Below are positions 31,829 through 38,292 of a DNA stretch of 38,292 nucleotides, one piece after another. The position numbers and the translations under genes were made by a program. Position 1 is the first letter of the stretch; each line of letters opens with the position of its first letter. Under the pieces are notes generated by a model, which saw nothing but the letters and a program-made list of their open reading frames with translations, had not been told where the DNA came from and did no database searches. Source of the stretch: Lachnospiraceae bacterium. Its GTDB lineage: Bacteria; Bacillota; Clostridia; Lachnospirales; Lachnospiraceae. Location: positions 1 through 38,292 of the forward strand of contig JAJQHQ010000005.1 of the NCBI GenBank assembly GCA_021199655.1. The letters run 5' to 3'.

Positions 31829-32779
31829 TTATTCTATTTGTTCTTCGACCTGAACTTTACGCACAGCATCTTCTGAAAGATTAAGCAGTTCTGCTATCTC
31901 AGAATCGCTGCGTCCCTGTTTTGTCCAGGTTATAATAAGCTCTCTATCCCTTTGTTCATTGCCGATCGCGATGCCGCGCTTCTCACCAATTGCGATGCCA
32001 CGCTCTTTACCGATCGCGATGCCACGCTCCTCGCCGACCTGTTCGCCTTCTTTTCTCGCGCAGTTCATGCCGAAATTGTAATCGCGGAGTGCTTTTTCGC
32101 GAGCCTCGTATTCCAGACGTTTCTTCTCGTCGGCACTTAACTCCAGAAGCGTATTGTATGCTTCATCAAGATACTCATTCTTACCTGCCATGGCCTGAAA
32201 ATCCTCCTTCTTTTTTCCACTGAAGAAGCGCATCCAGCTGAGGACATCATTATCGTCCGGCAATTCTTTCGGGAGCTTTTTTAGCTCCAGAATCTGAATT
32301 TCGAGAAGGTCACTGTAGAGAGCATGGGTCTTGCTGTCGTGAAGATGAATTGTCCGGCAGCATTCTTCGCCATCCGGGAAATGATTAAAATCCAGGATGC
32401 TGACGTGGATGCATTTCTTTATCTTGCTGTAATCCTCGCCCTTTTTCAGCTGATCCGTATACATCTTACATAAGTAGAAGAGGATGCGGTTCTGCCAGGC
32501 AAGAAATGTGGCCACCTGCATTTCCATGTCAATTCGTGTGCCATCTGTTAAGAGAACCAGAACATCCAGAATACCGAGTTTATCATTTTCACTGGCACGT
32601 GAGAGGGATGTCGGCAAAAGACTGGTTCCTTCGATTGTTTCCGGTTTTACTCTTAGCAGTGCAGCGACAAAGCCTTTTCGGACTTTTGCATTATTCATCA
32701 GCTCTTTGAAACAGTAATCCACAGTGGGATGCATAATGTAGTTGTTGTCTGCCGTTGTCTGAGTCGTTGTTTGTGTCAT
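31829..32779 (-). CDS. Rpn-family recombination-promoting nuclease (second, different subfamily)
   Basis: 316 aa; ATG 32779 preceded by GAAAGGAG. PD-(D/E)XK core: DYCFKELMNN at the N-terminus, LGILDVLVLL (Asp72), then RIDMEMQ (Glu86, Gln88), followed by FLAWQNRILFYLCKMYTDQL. A Lys/Glu-rich middle leads to four GIAIGxxR-type repeats (EERGIAIGKERGIAIGEKRG) and a C-terminal helix-turn-helix-like piece (SDSEIAELLNLSEDAVRKVQ). The layout fits the common Rpn/PD-(D/E)XK transposase family of Firmicutes. It is only distantly similar to the Rpn protein at 342-1385 and carries no coiled coil. Confidence 0.85.
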   Translation of the reverse strand: MTQTTTQTTADNNYIMHPTVDYCFKELMNNAKVRKGFVAALLRVKPETIEGTSLLPTSLSRASENDKLGILDVLVLLTDGTRIDMEMQVATFLAWQNRILFYLCKMYTDQLKKGEDYSKIKKCIHVSILDFNHFPDGEECCRTIHLHDSKTHALYSDLLEIQILELKKLPKELPDDNDVLSWMRFFSGKKKEDFQAMAGKNEYLDEAYNTLLELSADEKKRLEYEAREKALRDYNFGMNCARKEGEQVGEERGIAIGKERGIAIGEKRGIAIGNEQRDRELIITWTKQGRSDSEIAELLNLSEDAVRKVQVEEQIE

Positions 32780-33259
32780 AGAAATCTCCTTTCTGATTGG
32801 CGGAATCCGGAACCGTATGAACAGGAACCATTTGGATTCCTTGCTGGCGCTTCCTGCAAACTAATGTAAAACAGGAGCAAAAATATGAGAAGCGTTCTCG
32901 CATCGGAAAGGATCTTCTTTTTAGTATCATATCATTTTATGCTGTTTCATAACAGTACTTTTGTGAAAATAATTAAAGAAAATTTTCAAATATGGCAAAG
33001 AAAATCCGGATGCAGTTCTTATGTAAAAAGTTTCTAAAACTATATCACAAATATAGCACAAAAACAATTAAGAAATAATTAAAAATAAAAAGATACAATA
33101 TCAAACAAAATAAGAAAGCTCGTAGCTGGAATGGGTTCTGATAAACGGATCCTTGCCTGCATGATTGCAGAGGGACATGGAATAAGAACTGATTTTGAAA
33201 CCATAAATATCCAAATCAGCCCGATTCGGGGCCAATACTCAAAAAAACATTTTGCTATA
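32780..33259. other. Intergenic stretch without a supported gene
   Basis: About 480 bp, AT-rich between 32930 and 33110. No gene with a plausible RBS was found. A 53-codon frame from 33131 has no RBS and ends inside the XRE terminator palindrome. Confidence 0.6.
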
Positions 33260-33293
33260 ATCAGCTATATCAGAGGATTCAGCTATAGCTGAT
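33260..33293 (-). terminator. Palindrome at the 3' end of the XRE gene
   Basis: ATCAGCTATA (33260-33269) and TATAGCTGAT (33284-33293) are a perfect inverted repeat around a 14-nt loop; the XRE stop codon lies in one arm. A T-run on the minus strand follows about 15 nt later. Confidence 0.5.
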
Positions 33294-33621
33294 CTATGAT
33301 CTGCGCAAGATGACGGATGATGAGCAGATATTTTTCGACCTGCTTTTCATCATTTGCCCTTTGCAGCTCTTCACGAAGCTCGGAAAGAATATCATCGCCG
33401 GTGAAAGAAGAGCCAAACAAAATGGTATCGGAAGAGACCGATAACCCTCTGGAAATTTTTACCAGAGTTTCCAGACTCATCTTTTTATCGCCTCGTTCGA
33501 CGTTCCCGTAAAATGAGGCAGTAATGTCGCAGCGCTCGGCCGCTTCCTCCTGTGTCAGGTTTTGAGCCTTGCGTGCTTCACGGATTCGTTCGCCGATCGC
33601 TTTGTAGTTGAGTTCCTTCAT
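33283..33621 (-). CDS. XRE-family transcriptional regulator
   Basis: 112 aa; ATG 33621 after GGGAGG. A complete HTH_3 domain at about 8-65: IGERIREARKAQNLTQEEAA, ERCDITASFYGNVERGDKKM, SLETLVKISRGLSVSSDTIL. The C-terminal 40 residues are a charged helix (ELREELQRANDEKQVEKYLL), likely for dimerisation. It is transcribed divergently from the PH-like/SPFH operon, and the shared gap holds a perfect inverted repeat (33686-33702) that is the obvious binding site. Repression of itself and perhaps of the operon is inferred. Confidence 0.9.
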   Translation of the reverse strand: MKELNYKAIGERIREARKAQNLTQEEAAERCDITASFYGNVERGDKKMSLETLVKISRGLSVSSDTILFGSSFTGDDILSELREELQRANDEKQVEKYLLIIRHLAQIIDQL

Positions 33622-33685
33622 AATGGCCTCCCGTCGGATGATGCAAAAATAAGGGCAGCGATGAAATAAAAGATGCCTTTTGATA

Positions 33686-33702
33686 AAAAGTATGCTACTT
33701 TT
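33686..33702. promoter_or_regulatory. Candidate XRE operator
   Basis: AAAAGTA, TGC, TACTTTT: a perfect 7-bp inverted repeat with a 3-bp centre, 65 bp before the XRE start codon and about 55 bp upstream of the divergent promoter. Confidence 0.6.
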
Positions 33703-33754
33703 ATTCTACGGGTATGAGAAATGTTTTAAAGCGCCTGATAGACAATAAAATATC

Positions 33755-33783
33755 TTGCCTATAAGCATTAATCGTGCTAAAAT
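33755..33783 (+). promoter_or_regulatory. SigA-type promoter of the PH-like/SPFH operon
   Basis: TTGCCT at 33755-33760, 17-bp spacer, TAAAAT at 33778-33783. Confidence 0.6.
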
Positions 33784-33814
33784 TAAGCAAATATCTGCAA
33801 GCGGAGAGAACGAG

Positions 33815-33895
33815 ATGAAGAGGAATTCTGCTATTTATATAAGCACGACTTTTTCTCTGCTGATGAAGATGTCCGTATATGCTTTCACCGAATAA
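33815..33895 (+). CDS. Possible 26-aa leader or microprotein
   Basis: ATG 33815 lies about 25 nt after the predicted transcription start and is preceded by GGAGAG at a good distance. The peptide MKRNSAIYISTTFSLLMKMS (first 20 residues) is mildly hydrophobic. Directly after the stop is a small stem (AACGG/CCGTT, 33897-33910) followed by TTAAT. This could be a leader peptide with a weak attenuator, or chance; length alone does not decide it. Confidence 0.3.
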   Translation: MKRNSAIYISTTFSLLMKMSVYAFTE

Positions 33896-33942
33896 GAACG
33901 GCTTGCCGTTTTAATAAAACAAAAGAAAGGAAAGAGAAAGCC

Positions 33943-34332
33943 ATGATTGATTTTTCAAAAAATGCTATTTTCAACCTGAAACCGATCAGCGTGTCAGAGG
34001 TGCAGCAGGAGGTTTCAAACTTATATGTTGCGAATGAGGTGACATTGAGTGCGTTCAAAACGATTCGTGACCAGGTGGTATTCACAAACAAACGAATTAT
34101 TGCTATTGATGTGCAGGGAATCACCGGAAAACGAAAAGAATATTCCACACTCCCGTATTCTAAGATTCAGTACTTCAGCGTTCAGACACCAGGGTTTGCG
34201 GAGTTGATCCCGGATTGCGAACTGGAACTGTATTTTAGTAATAATGAAAAGAAAGTCGTATTTGAGTTTAAGGGAAATTGCGACATTATCTCAATTGGGC
34301 GCTCCATTTCAGAATATGTATTAGCGGATTGA
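33943..34332 (+). CDS. PH-like domain protein (bPH_1 type)
   Basis: 129 aa; ATG 33943 after AAAGGAAAGAG. The sequence is a single beta-rich domain: LYVANEVTLSAFKTIRDQVV, FTNKRIIAIDVQGITGKRKE, YSTLPYSKIQYFSVQTPG, ELELYFSN and a final helix DIISIGRSISEYVL. The phrases FTNKRIIAID and LPYSKIQYFSVQT are typical of bacterial PH domains (PF08000). No membrane segment or enzyme motif. First gene of the group with the SPFH protein, but separated from it by a terminator-like hairpin. Confidence 0.8.
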   Translation: MIDFSKNAIFNLKPISVSEVQQEVSNLYVANEVTLSAFKTIRDQVVFTNKRIIAIDVQGITGKRKEYSTLPYSKIQYFSVQTPGFAELIPDCELELYFSNNEKKVVFEFKGNCDIISIGRSISEYVLAD

Positions 34333-34400
34333 GATACAGATATCTGTTTGTTGACGTCCGGAAATATGCGGACGGAAGTTTCAAAGCTTTTGACGAAAAA

Positions 34401-34431
34401 CAGCAGGTTCATTAAGGGGCCTGCTGGTTTT
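34401..34431 (+). terminator. Terminator-like hairpin between the PH-like and SPFH genes
   Basis: CAGCAGG (34401-34407) and CCTGCTG (34420-34426) with a 12-nt loop, followed by GTTTT. Either a terminator or a leaky attenuator. Confidence 0.6.
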
Positions 34432-34493
34432 CGCGTACAAAGATATTCTAATGTTATGCGATTCTGCAAACAACAGGTGATTGAGGGAGAGAT

Positions 34494-35732
34494 ATGGCGA
34501 TTGTTGAAGTCCTGAAATATAATGGCGGGCCGGACGTTTTTGCCTGGAAATATCCAGATGAGGATCTGGGGACATGGACACAATTGATTGTAAATGAATC
34601 ACAGGAGGCAGTTCTGGTTAAGAATGGCCAGGTCTTTGATGTGTTTGGCAGCGGCAGACACACCTTAAGTACAGCAAATATACCGCTTTTGAATCATGTG
34701 ATTAATCTGCCCTTTGGCGGGCAATCCCCATTTGCAGCAGAAGTATGGTACATAAATAAAACATATAATCTTGATGTGAAATGGGGGACTCCAACACCAA
34801 TCCAGATTCAGGATCCTAAATATGGCATTTTTGTACCGGTTCGGGCAAATGGAGTTTTCGGTATTCATATTTCGGATTCTGCGAAGTTCCTGGTAAAACT
34901 GGTTGGAACAATGCATGTTTTTGATAAAACAACGGTTTCCAGATATTTTCGGTCACTGTATGTAACAAAAGTGAAAGATGAGATTTCTGCTTATCTGATA
35001 CACAAGCAGATAAGCATTCTTGAAATTAATGCTTATATTGATGAAGTATCGAAACATATGAAAAGCAGGATTCAGCCATCTATGGATGAATATGGCATTG
35101 AACTGGTGAACTTTTTCGTGAATGAGATCAGCGTGCCGGAGGACGATACTGCCGTTAAAAAACTAAAAGATGCTTTGTCCAAACGGGCCGAAATGAATAT
35201 TATCGGTTATAGTTATCAACAGGAACGCTCTTTTGATACTCTCGAAAGTGCTGCAAAAAATCCAGGCTCTACGGCATCTTCATTGATGGGGGCCGGAATG
35301 GGTCTGGGAATGGGATTTGGTATGGGCAGGCCTGTCGGAACCGGCTTTAGCGAAATAGCACAGCAGATGCAGGTTTCCAAGACAGATGCTGGTGCCAAAG
35401 AATGTTCAAACTGTCATGCAAGAATGCCAATAACACAGAGATTCTGCGGAATCTGTGGTTATGATACGAATGCTAGGGAAAAAGAAGACAAGCAGGTTAT
35501 GCTTAAGTGCTCAGTCTGCGGATCAATCATCAAACCGGAGACGAAATTCTGTCCGGAGTGTGGAAGGAAAATCCGGCATTGCCCTCAATGCAATAATGAT
35601 ATATCGGACGGAATTGCTGTTTGCCCGTCATGTGGTTACGAATTGTCTGTAATCTGCCCAAATTGTGGAGCATCGATTTCTTCAAAAGCGAAATTCTGTC
35701 CGGAGTGCGGGGAAAAACTGCGGGAGGTTTAA
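34494..35732 (+). CDS. SPFH-domain protein with C-terminal zinc ribbons (YdjI-like)
   Basis: 412 aa; ATG 34494 after GGGAGAG. N-terminal SPFH/virion-core-like domain (about 1-230): LGTWTQLIVNESQEAVLVKN, FGSGRHTLSTANIPLL, GTPTPIQIQDPKYGIFVPVR, YGIELVNFFVNEISVPE. A Gly/Met-rich linker (MGAGMGLGMGFGMGRP, about 262-277) follows, then several zinc-ribbon pairs: CSNCHARM..CGICG, CSVCGS..CPECGRK, CPQCN..CPSCG, CPNCG..CPECGEK. The plan matches Bacillus subtilis YdjI, which works with PspA-like and zinc-ribbon membrane proteins in membrane stress. No PspA gene is seen here; the membrane zinc-ribbon partner is the next gene. Confidence 0.88.
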   Translation: MAIVEVLKYNGGPDVFAWKYPDEDLGTWTQLIVNESQEAVLVKNGQVFDVFGSGRHTLSTANIPLLNHVINLPFGGQSPFAAEVWYINKTYNLDVKWGTPTPIQIQDPKYGIFVPVRANGVFGIHISDSAKFLVKLVGTMHVFDKTTVSRYFRSLYVTKVKDEISAYLIHKQISILEINAYIDEVSKHMKSRIQPSMDEYGIELVNFFVNEISVPEDDTAVKKLKDALSKRAEMNIIGYSYQQERSFDTLESAAKNPGSTASSLMGAGMGLGMGFGMGRPVGTGFSEIAQQMQVSKTDAGAKECSNCHARMPITQRFCGICGYDTNAREKEDKQVMLKCSVCGSIIKPETKFCPECGRKIRHCPQCNNDISDGIAVCPSCGYELSVICPNCGASISSKAKFCPECGEKLREV

Positions 35733-35738
35733 AAACGC

Positions 35739-36320
35739 ATGAATAAATCAAAAGCAAAAGTTGTTATAAGTTCCTTTATCGGCATAATCCAGATTGTTGC
35801 AGGTATTTGGCTTGCATTTGGCGGAGGATTATGCACTCTGATTGCCATAAGCGATTTTGAAGAATTTGGTATTGCGGCCCTGATGTGTTTCCTGATTGTG
35901 GCTTTTTGCGGTGCCTTTCTTGCCCGGGCAGGAATCAGACGAAGAAGGCTTGCTAAAAATTTTAAACTATATGTATCGGTTATTTCGGGCGGAAATGATT
36001 ATATACCAACAATGGCACAAAGTCTGGCGATGTCAGAGGACACTCTGAAAAAGAATCTTGAGCAATTGATCAGCAAAAAGTATTTTGTGGATGCCTACTT
36101 AGATGTCATGTCAAATCGTATCATTGTGAATGGTCAGAACAGGGACGATGATCAGCCGGCTTCACCTAACGCGGATGCTCCGCGGACGGCTTCTCCGCAT
36201 TCGGCATCTGAAGAGAAGGAATATGTTACTGTAAAATGTGCCGGATGTGGCGGAATCAATTCGGTACAAAAGGGTCATACCGCGGAATGCGAGTATTGTG
36301 GCTCTGCTATTCAGGGATGA
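35739..36320 (+). CDS. Membrane protein with C-terminal zinc ribbon
   Basis: 193 aa; ATG 35739, 6 nt after the SPFH gene's stop, with GGGAGG inside that gene's last codons. Two membrane segments (about 8-37 and 45-66) are followed by a small helical region with SLAMSEDTLKKNLEQLISKK, which resembles a winged-helix or PCI-type piece, an Ala/Pro/Asp linker, and a zinc ribbon CAGCGGIN...CEYCG at the end. It fits the membrane partner of SPFH/zinc-ribbon operons. The name is not known to me. Confidence 0.75.
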   Translation: MNKSKAKVVISSFIGIIQIVAGIWLAFGGGLCTLIAISDFEEFGIAALMCFLIVAFCGAFLARAGIRRRRLAKNFKLYVSVISGGNDYIPTMAQSLAMSEDTLKKNLEQLISKKYFVDAYLDVMSNRIIVNGQNRDDDQPASPNADAPRTASPHSASEEKEYVTVKCAGCGGINSVQKGHTAECEYCGSAIQG

Positions 36321-36379
36321 GATTATAAGAGAAGTTTGTCATTTTGTTCAAAATATGTCGAATTATGAAGTGATATTGC

Positions 36380-36408
36380 TTGAAAGTTGGGGGAAAACAC
36401 GGTATCAT
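36380..36408 (+). promoter_or_regulatory. Candidate promoter of a truncated gene
   Basis: TTGAAA at 36380-36385, 17-bp spacer, TATCAT at 36403-36408. Confidence 0.45.
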
Positions 36409-36521
36409 ATCGGGGTAATTGTAACATGCTGATTGCTGCGTTGTTATGATGAAGTTCAGGGAAAAGAGAAAGAAGCACAGAGTACAGATATTAAGAGAGT
36501 GTTTGACCGGGGGGGGACAAA

Positions 36522-36578
36522 ATGGACAATAACGAATTTTTCGATGATGAGAAATCAGCTTCCTGTATAATGGATTAG
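36522..36578 (+). pseudogene. Truncated 5' end of a gene (18 codons)
   Basis: ATG 36522 follows a run of eight or more G residues and a promoter, and encodes MDNNEFFDDEKSASCIMD before TAG. The acidic start is like the N-terminus of a larger zinc-ribbon or TM2-type membrane protein that commonly follows SPFH genes, but the body is missing. The IS91-like element begins downstream, which suggests insertion or deletion removed the rest. No other gene is seen between 36321 and 36845. Confidence 0.4.
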
Positions 36579-36588
36579 GAAAGTATTG

Positions 36589-36639
36589 GATTCAGAGCCA
36601 CGAAAAAGAGCAGCTTTGAAAACGAAACTGCTCTGAATC
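36589..36639. terminator. Inverted repeat between truncated gene and IS element
   Basis: GATTCAGAG (36589-36597) and CTCTGAATC (36631-36639) enclose GAGCAG/CTGCTC (36608-36613, 36628-36633); the two pairings overlap and compete. Could be a bidirectional terminator or part of the element end. Confidence 0.45.
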
Positions 36640-36845
36640 GGATACTTTTCTGTTGTACCTGGTCGCGCCGGTTGGGCTACAACGTATGGGGATTGCTTCG
36701 CTTGCTTTTGGTAAATTTATCCATGCTATACAGTGGTGGCGCAGACAGAAAATGTTGATTTTCTCCTTCTCTTTTAAAAAAGGGCATGCTTCGCGAACCT
36801 TCCGAAGGGAGGCCGGTTACACAGATATAGAAACTTACAGTTAAA

Positions 36846-38033
36846 TCATTGACTGCAGGCATGCACTTTTCCGAGGTATTGCATACTGGTACAACCACAT
36901 GCAGGGCATACATTAGGATTGGTCTTCCAGATCTTCTCCAGAAGCTCCGGCATTGTTATTCCGGTGTAGAGGGAACGGAATCTCTGATGTCCCTGCAGTT
37001 TAAAGATCAGCTTCAGGTTTTTACTCTTCGACCGGTTGTTCAGAAAGCCGTAATACTGTATTTTCTGGAAAACGGATGGGAGGATATGCCTCAGGAACCT
37101 CCGGATAAACTCTGTGTTTGAGAGAGTAACGGTCCTTTTAGGTTCTCCCGGTTTCTTTCCACGAGCCGAAAAGGTTGTCTCCGTCTCGGTGACGGACAGG
37201 ATCCGGCTGTCGGAAATAGAAATCTTGTGCGTATATCGCCCCAGGTATTCGATGGCGTTTCCAAACCCATTGAAGGTCTCTTTAATATAAGGACACCAGT
37301 CTTTATCATAGAGAGAATTTTTAAATTCTTTCCATTCGTAAGAATTACGGAGCTTTCTGCAGGAACCAGAAAAAGCCAGTTTTTCCTGCGTGTAGAAAGT
37401 GTTCAGGCCATCAAGAAACTTGCCTTTAAACTTGTCGCGGAGGACATATACAGGAATGAAAAACTTTTCTTTTGATTTGCGGATCTGCCGGTCAGGGGTC
37501 AGCCCGCCGCCGGAGACGATACAGTGCATATGCACATGATAACCAAGCTCCTGGTTCCATGTATGAAGAACCTAGATGATCCCCGGAGTAGCTCCGAGAT
37601 ATTTTTTATCCGCGCATAGTTCCAAAAGTGTTCTGGAAGTACACTGATGAAGGAGCCCGTAAAGCAGGGACTGATTACAGTATAAGAGCGGGTTCAGCTC
37701 ATGCGGCAGAGTGAAAACCACGTGGAAGTAAGGGGCATTGATCACTTCAGCCCTGCGCTGGTCTACCCAGAGTTCTGTATTGACCGCCTGACAATTCGGG
37801 CAGTTCCGGTTGCGGCAGGAACAATAATGGATTTTCTGATATCCGCAGTCCGGGCACTGGCTGAGATTGAAGCTGAGCTTAGCGGTTTTGCAGTTCATGA
37901 TGTCATTGGCAGCCTTTCGCTGTTCGGGAGACTGGAATCCCCCGGTTTGGGAGTATGCAGCGTAGGAGTAATCAAAGATATCCTGGATGTGGAAGGAAGC
38001 CCCAAGGAGCTGCTGCACTTTACGATAAGCCAT
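36846..38033 (-). pseudogene. IS91-family transposase with one in-frame TAG
   Basis: Start taken at ATG 38033, which has GGAGGT 7 nt upstream; the frame runs 396 codons to TGA at 36846-36848, broken only by TAG at 37572-37574 (codon 154). N-terminal zinc-binding domain (CPDCGYQKIHYCSCRNRNCP, then NCQ), AVNTELWVDQRRAEVINAPY and HVVFTLPHELN are IS91 hallmarks. After the stop come VLHTWNQELGYHVHMHCIVS (HUH-type motif), GNAIEYLGRYTHKISISDS and a zinc-binding C-terminus (CPACG). IS91 elements move as rolling-circle units. With the stop just before the HUH motif, the enzyme is probably inactive unless the codon is read through. Confidence 0.85.
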
Positions 38034-38292
38034 GGATCTCACCTCCGATCTGCTCAAAGGGGGTGGTTGCGCGGGATTTTGTGGAGTCATCCGCGAGGTG
38101 CATATATATCAGCGTGGAGTTCAAAGATTTATGACCAAGATTCGCTTTTAACGTGAGCAGATCCAGCCCATTTTCATAACTGTGGGTTGCGTATGCGTGC
38201 CTTAGCGAATGCGCACAGAATCGCTGATCCATGCCAAGGGCGTCCCTGCAAATGCGGAATTCACGCTGAAGCCACTGCGTATACATGGGCTG
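38020..38292 (-). CDS. Tyrosine recombinase accompanying the IS91-like element (partial, 5' end outside window)
   Basis: The visible C-terminal 90 residues contain the tyrosine-recombinase active site: CAHSLRHAYATHSYENGLDL (HxLR), then LGHKSLNSTLIYMHLA (His and the nucleophilic Tyr). Its stop codon lies 14 bases inside the transposase gene, so the two are probably co-translated. Some IS91-family elements carry an integrase-like gene upstream of the transposase. The catalytic domain seen here is intact; the N-terminal part is missing from the window. Confidence 0.85.
   Translation of the reverse strand, partial: QPMYTQWLQREFRICRDALGMDQRFCAHSLRHAYATHSYENGLDLLTLKANLGHKSLNSTLIYMHLADDSTKSRATTPFEQIGGEIHGLS

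Larger units (their letters stand above)
36846..38292 (-). mobile_element. Partial IS91-like insertion element
   Basis: Consists of the transposase gene and an upstream tyrosine recombinase gene, both on the minus strand; the 5' part lies beyond the window. The end beyond the transposase stop (about 36640-36845) has GC-rich stems such as CTTCG/CGAAG near 36790-36810, but I could not fix the exact terminus. Confidence 0.7.

Noticed and set aside
33131..33292. 53-codon frame between the second Rpn and XRE genes
   Set aside because: No RBS, and its end lies inside the XRE terminator palindrome on the other strand.
30848..37574. Genetic-code change in which TAG is a sense codon
   Set aside because: Several clear genes in the same window end in TAG with a correct RBS or promoter following.

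Overview
The window looks like a chromosomal segment of a gut-type, moderate-GC Clostridia, most likely Lachnospiraceae. This is inferred from SigA-like promoters with 17-bp spacers, GGAGG-type ribosome binding sites, a Gram-positive surface-protein tail (TGD, hydrophobic stretch, Arg/Lys end), and PD-(D/E)XK housekeeping/mobile families (Rpn, Uma2, AAA-ATPase-like remnant) of the kind common there. No rRNA, tRNA or CRISPR array was seen.

Layout. 1-2.0 kb: the tail of a surface protein, an Rpn-family nuclease gene, then a second partial copy of the same tail and terminator. 2.0-6.3 kb: a PepV-like dipeptidase whose frame is fused to an AAA-ATPase remnant, a secreted NlpC/P60-like protein and two conserved hypotheticals. 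6.3-11.9 kb: one operon with a CpsB-type tyrosine phosphatase, two fused Wzz/BY-kinases and two membrane-anchored Ig-like proteins, without any glycosyltransferase. 11.9-18.1 kb: a dpp/opp-type peptide ABC transporter behind a roughly 300-nt structured leader. 18.2-26.7 kb: a catabolic-looking group with a membrane protein, an esterase, two overlapping LysR genes, a metallo-beta-lactamase-fold enzyme, a small membrane protein, a neutral-ceramidase-like protein and an amidohydrolase.

26.8-31.3 kb: an Uma2 nuclease gene, then a module of an HTH protein, an active-looking membrane Ser/Thr kinase and a paralogous membrane pseudokinase split by one amber codon. This is the best candidate for an undescribed signalling system. 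31.3-33.6 kb: a decayed gene fragment, a second Rpn gene, and an XRE repressor with an inverted-repeat site at its promoter. 33.7-36.6 kb: a divergent operon of a PH-like protein, an SPFH/zinc-ribbon protein and a membrane/zinc-ribbon protein, ending in a truncated gene. 36.8 kb to the end: an IS91-like transposase with an amber codon before its HUH motif, and an overlapping tyrosine recombinase gene that runs off the window.

Scattered through the intergenic regions are at least five copies of a short palindromic repeat (arms GTAACTGT/ACAGTTAC) and one 97-bp MITE-like palindrome. All family assignments come from reading motifs by eye; no database search was possible.
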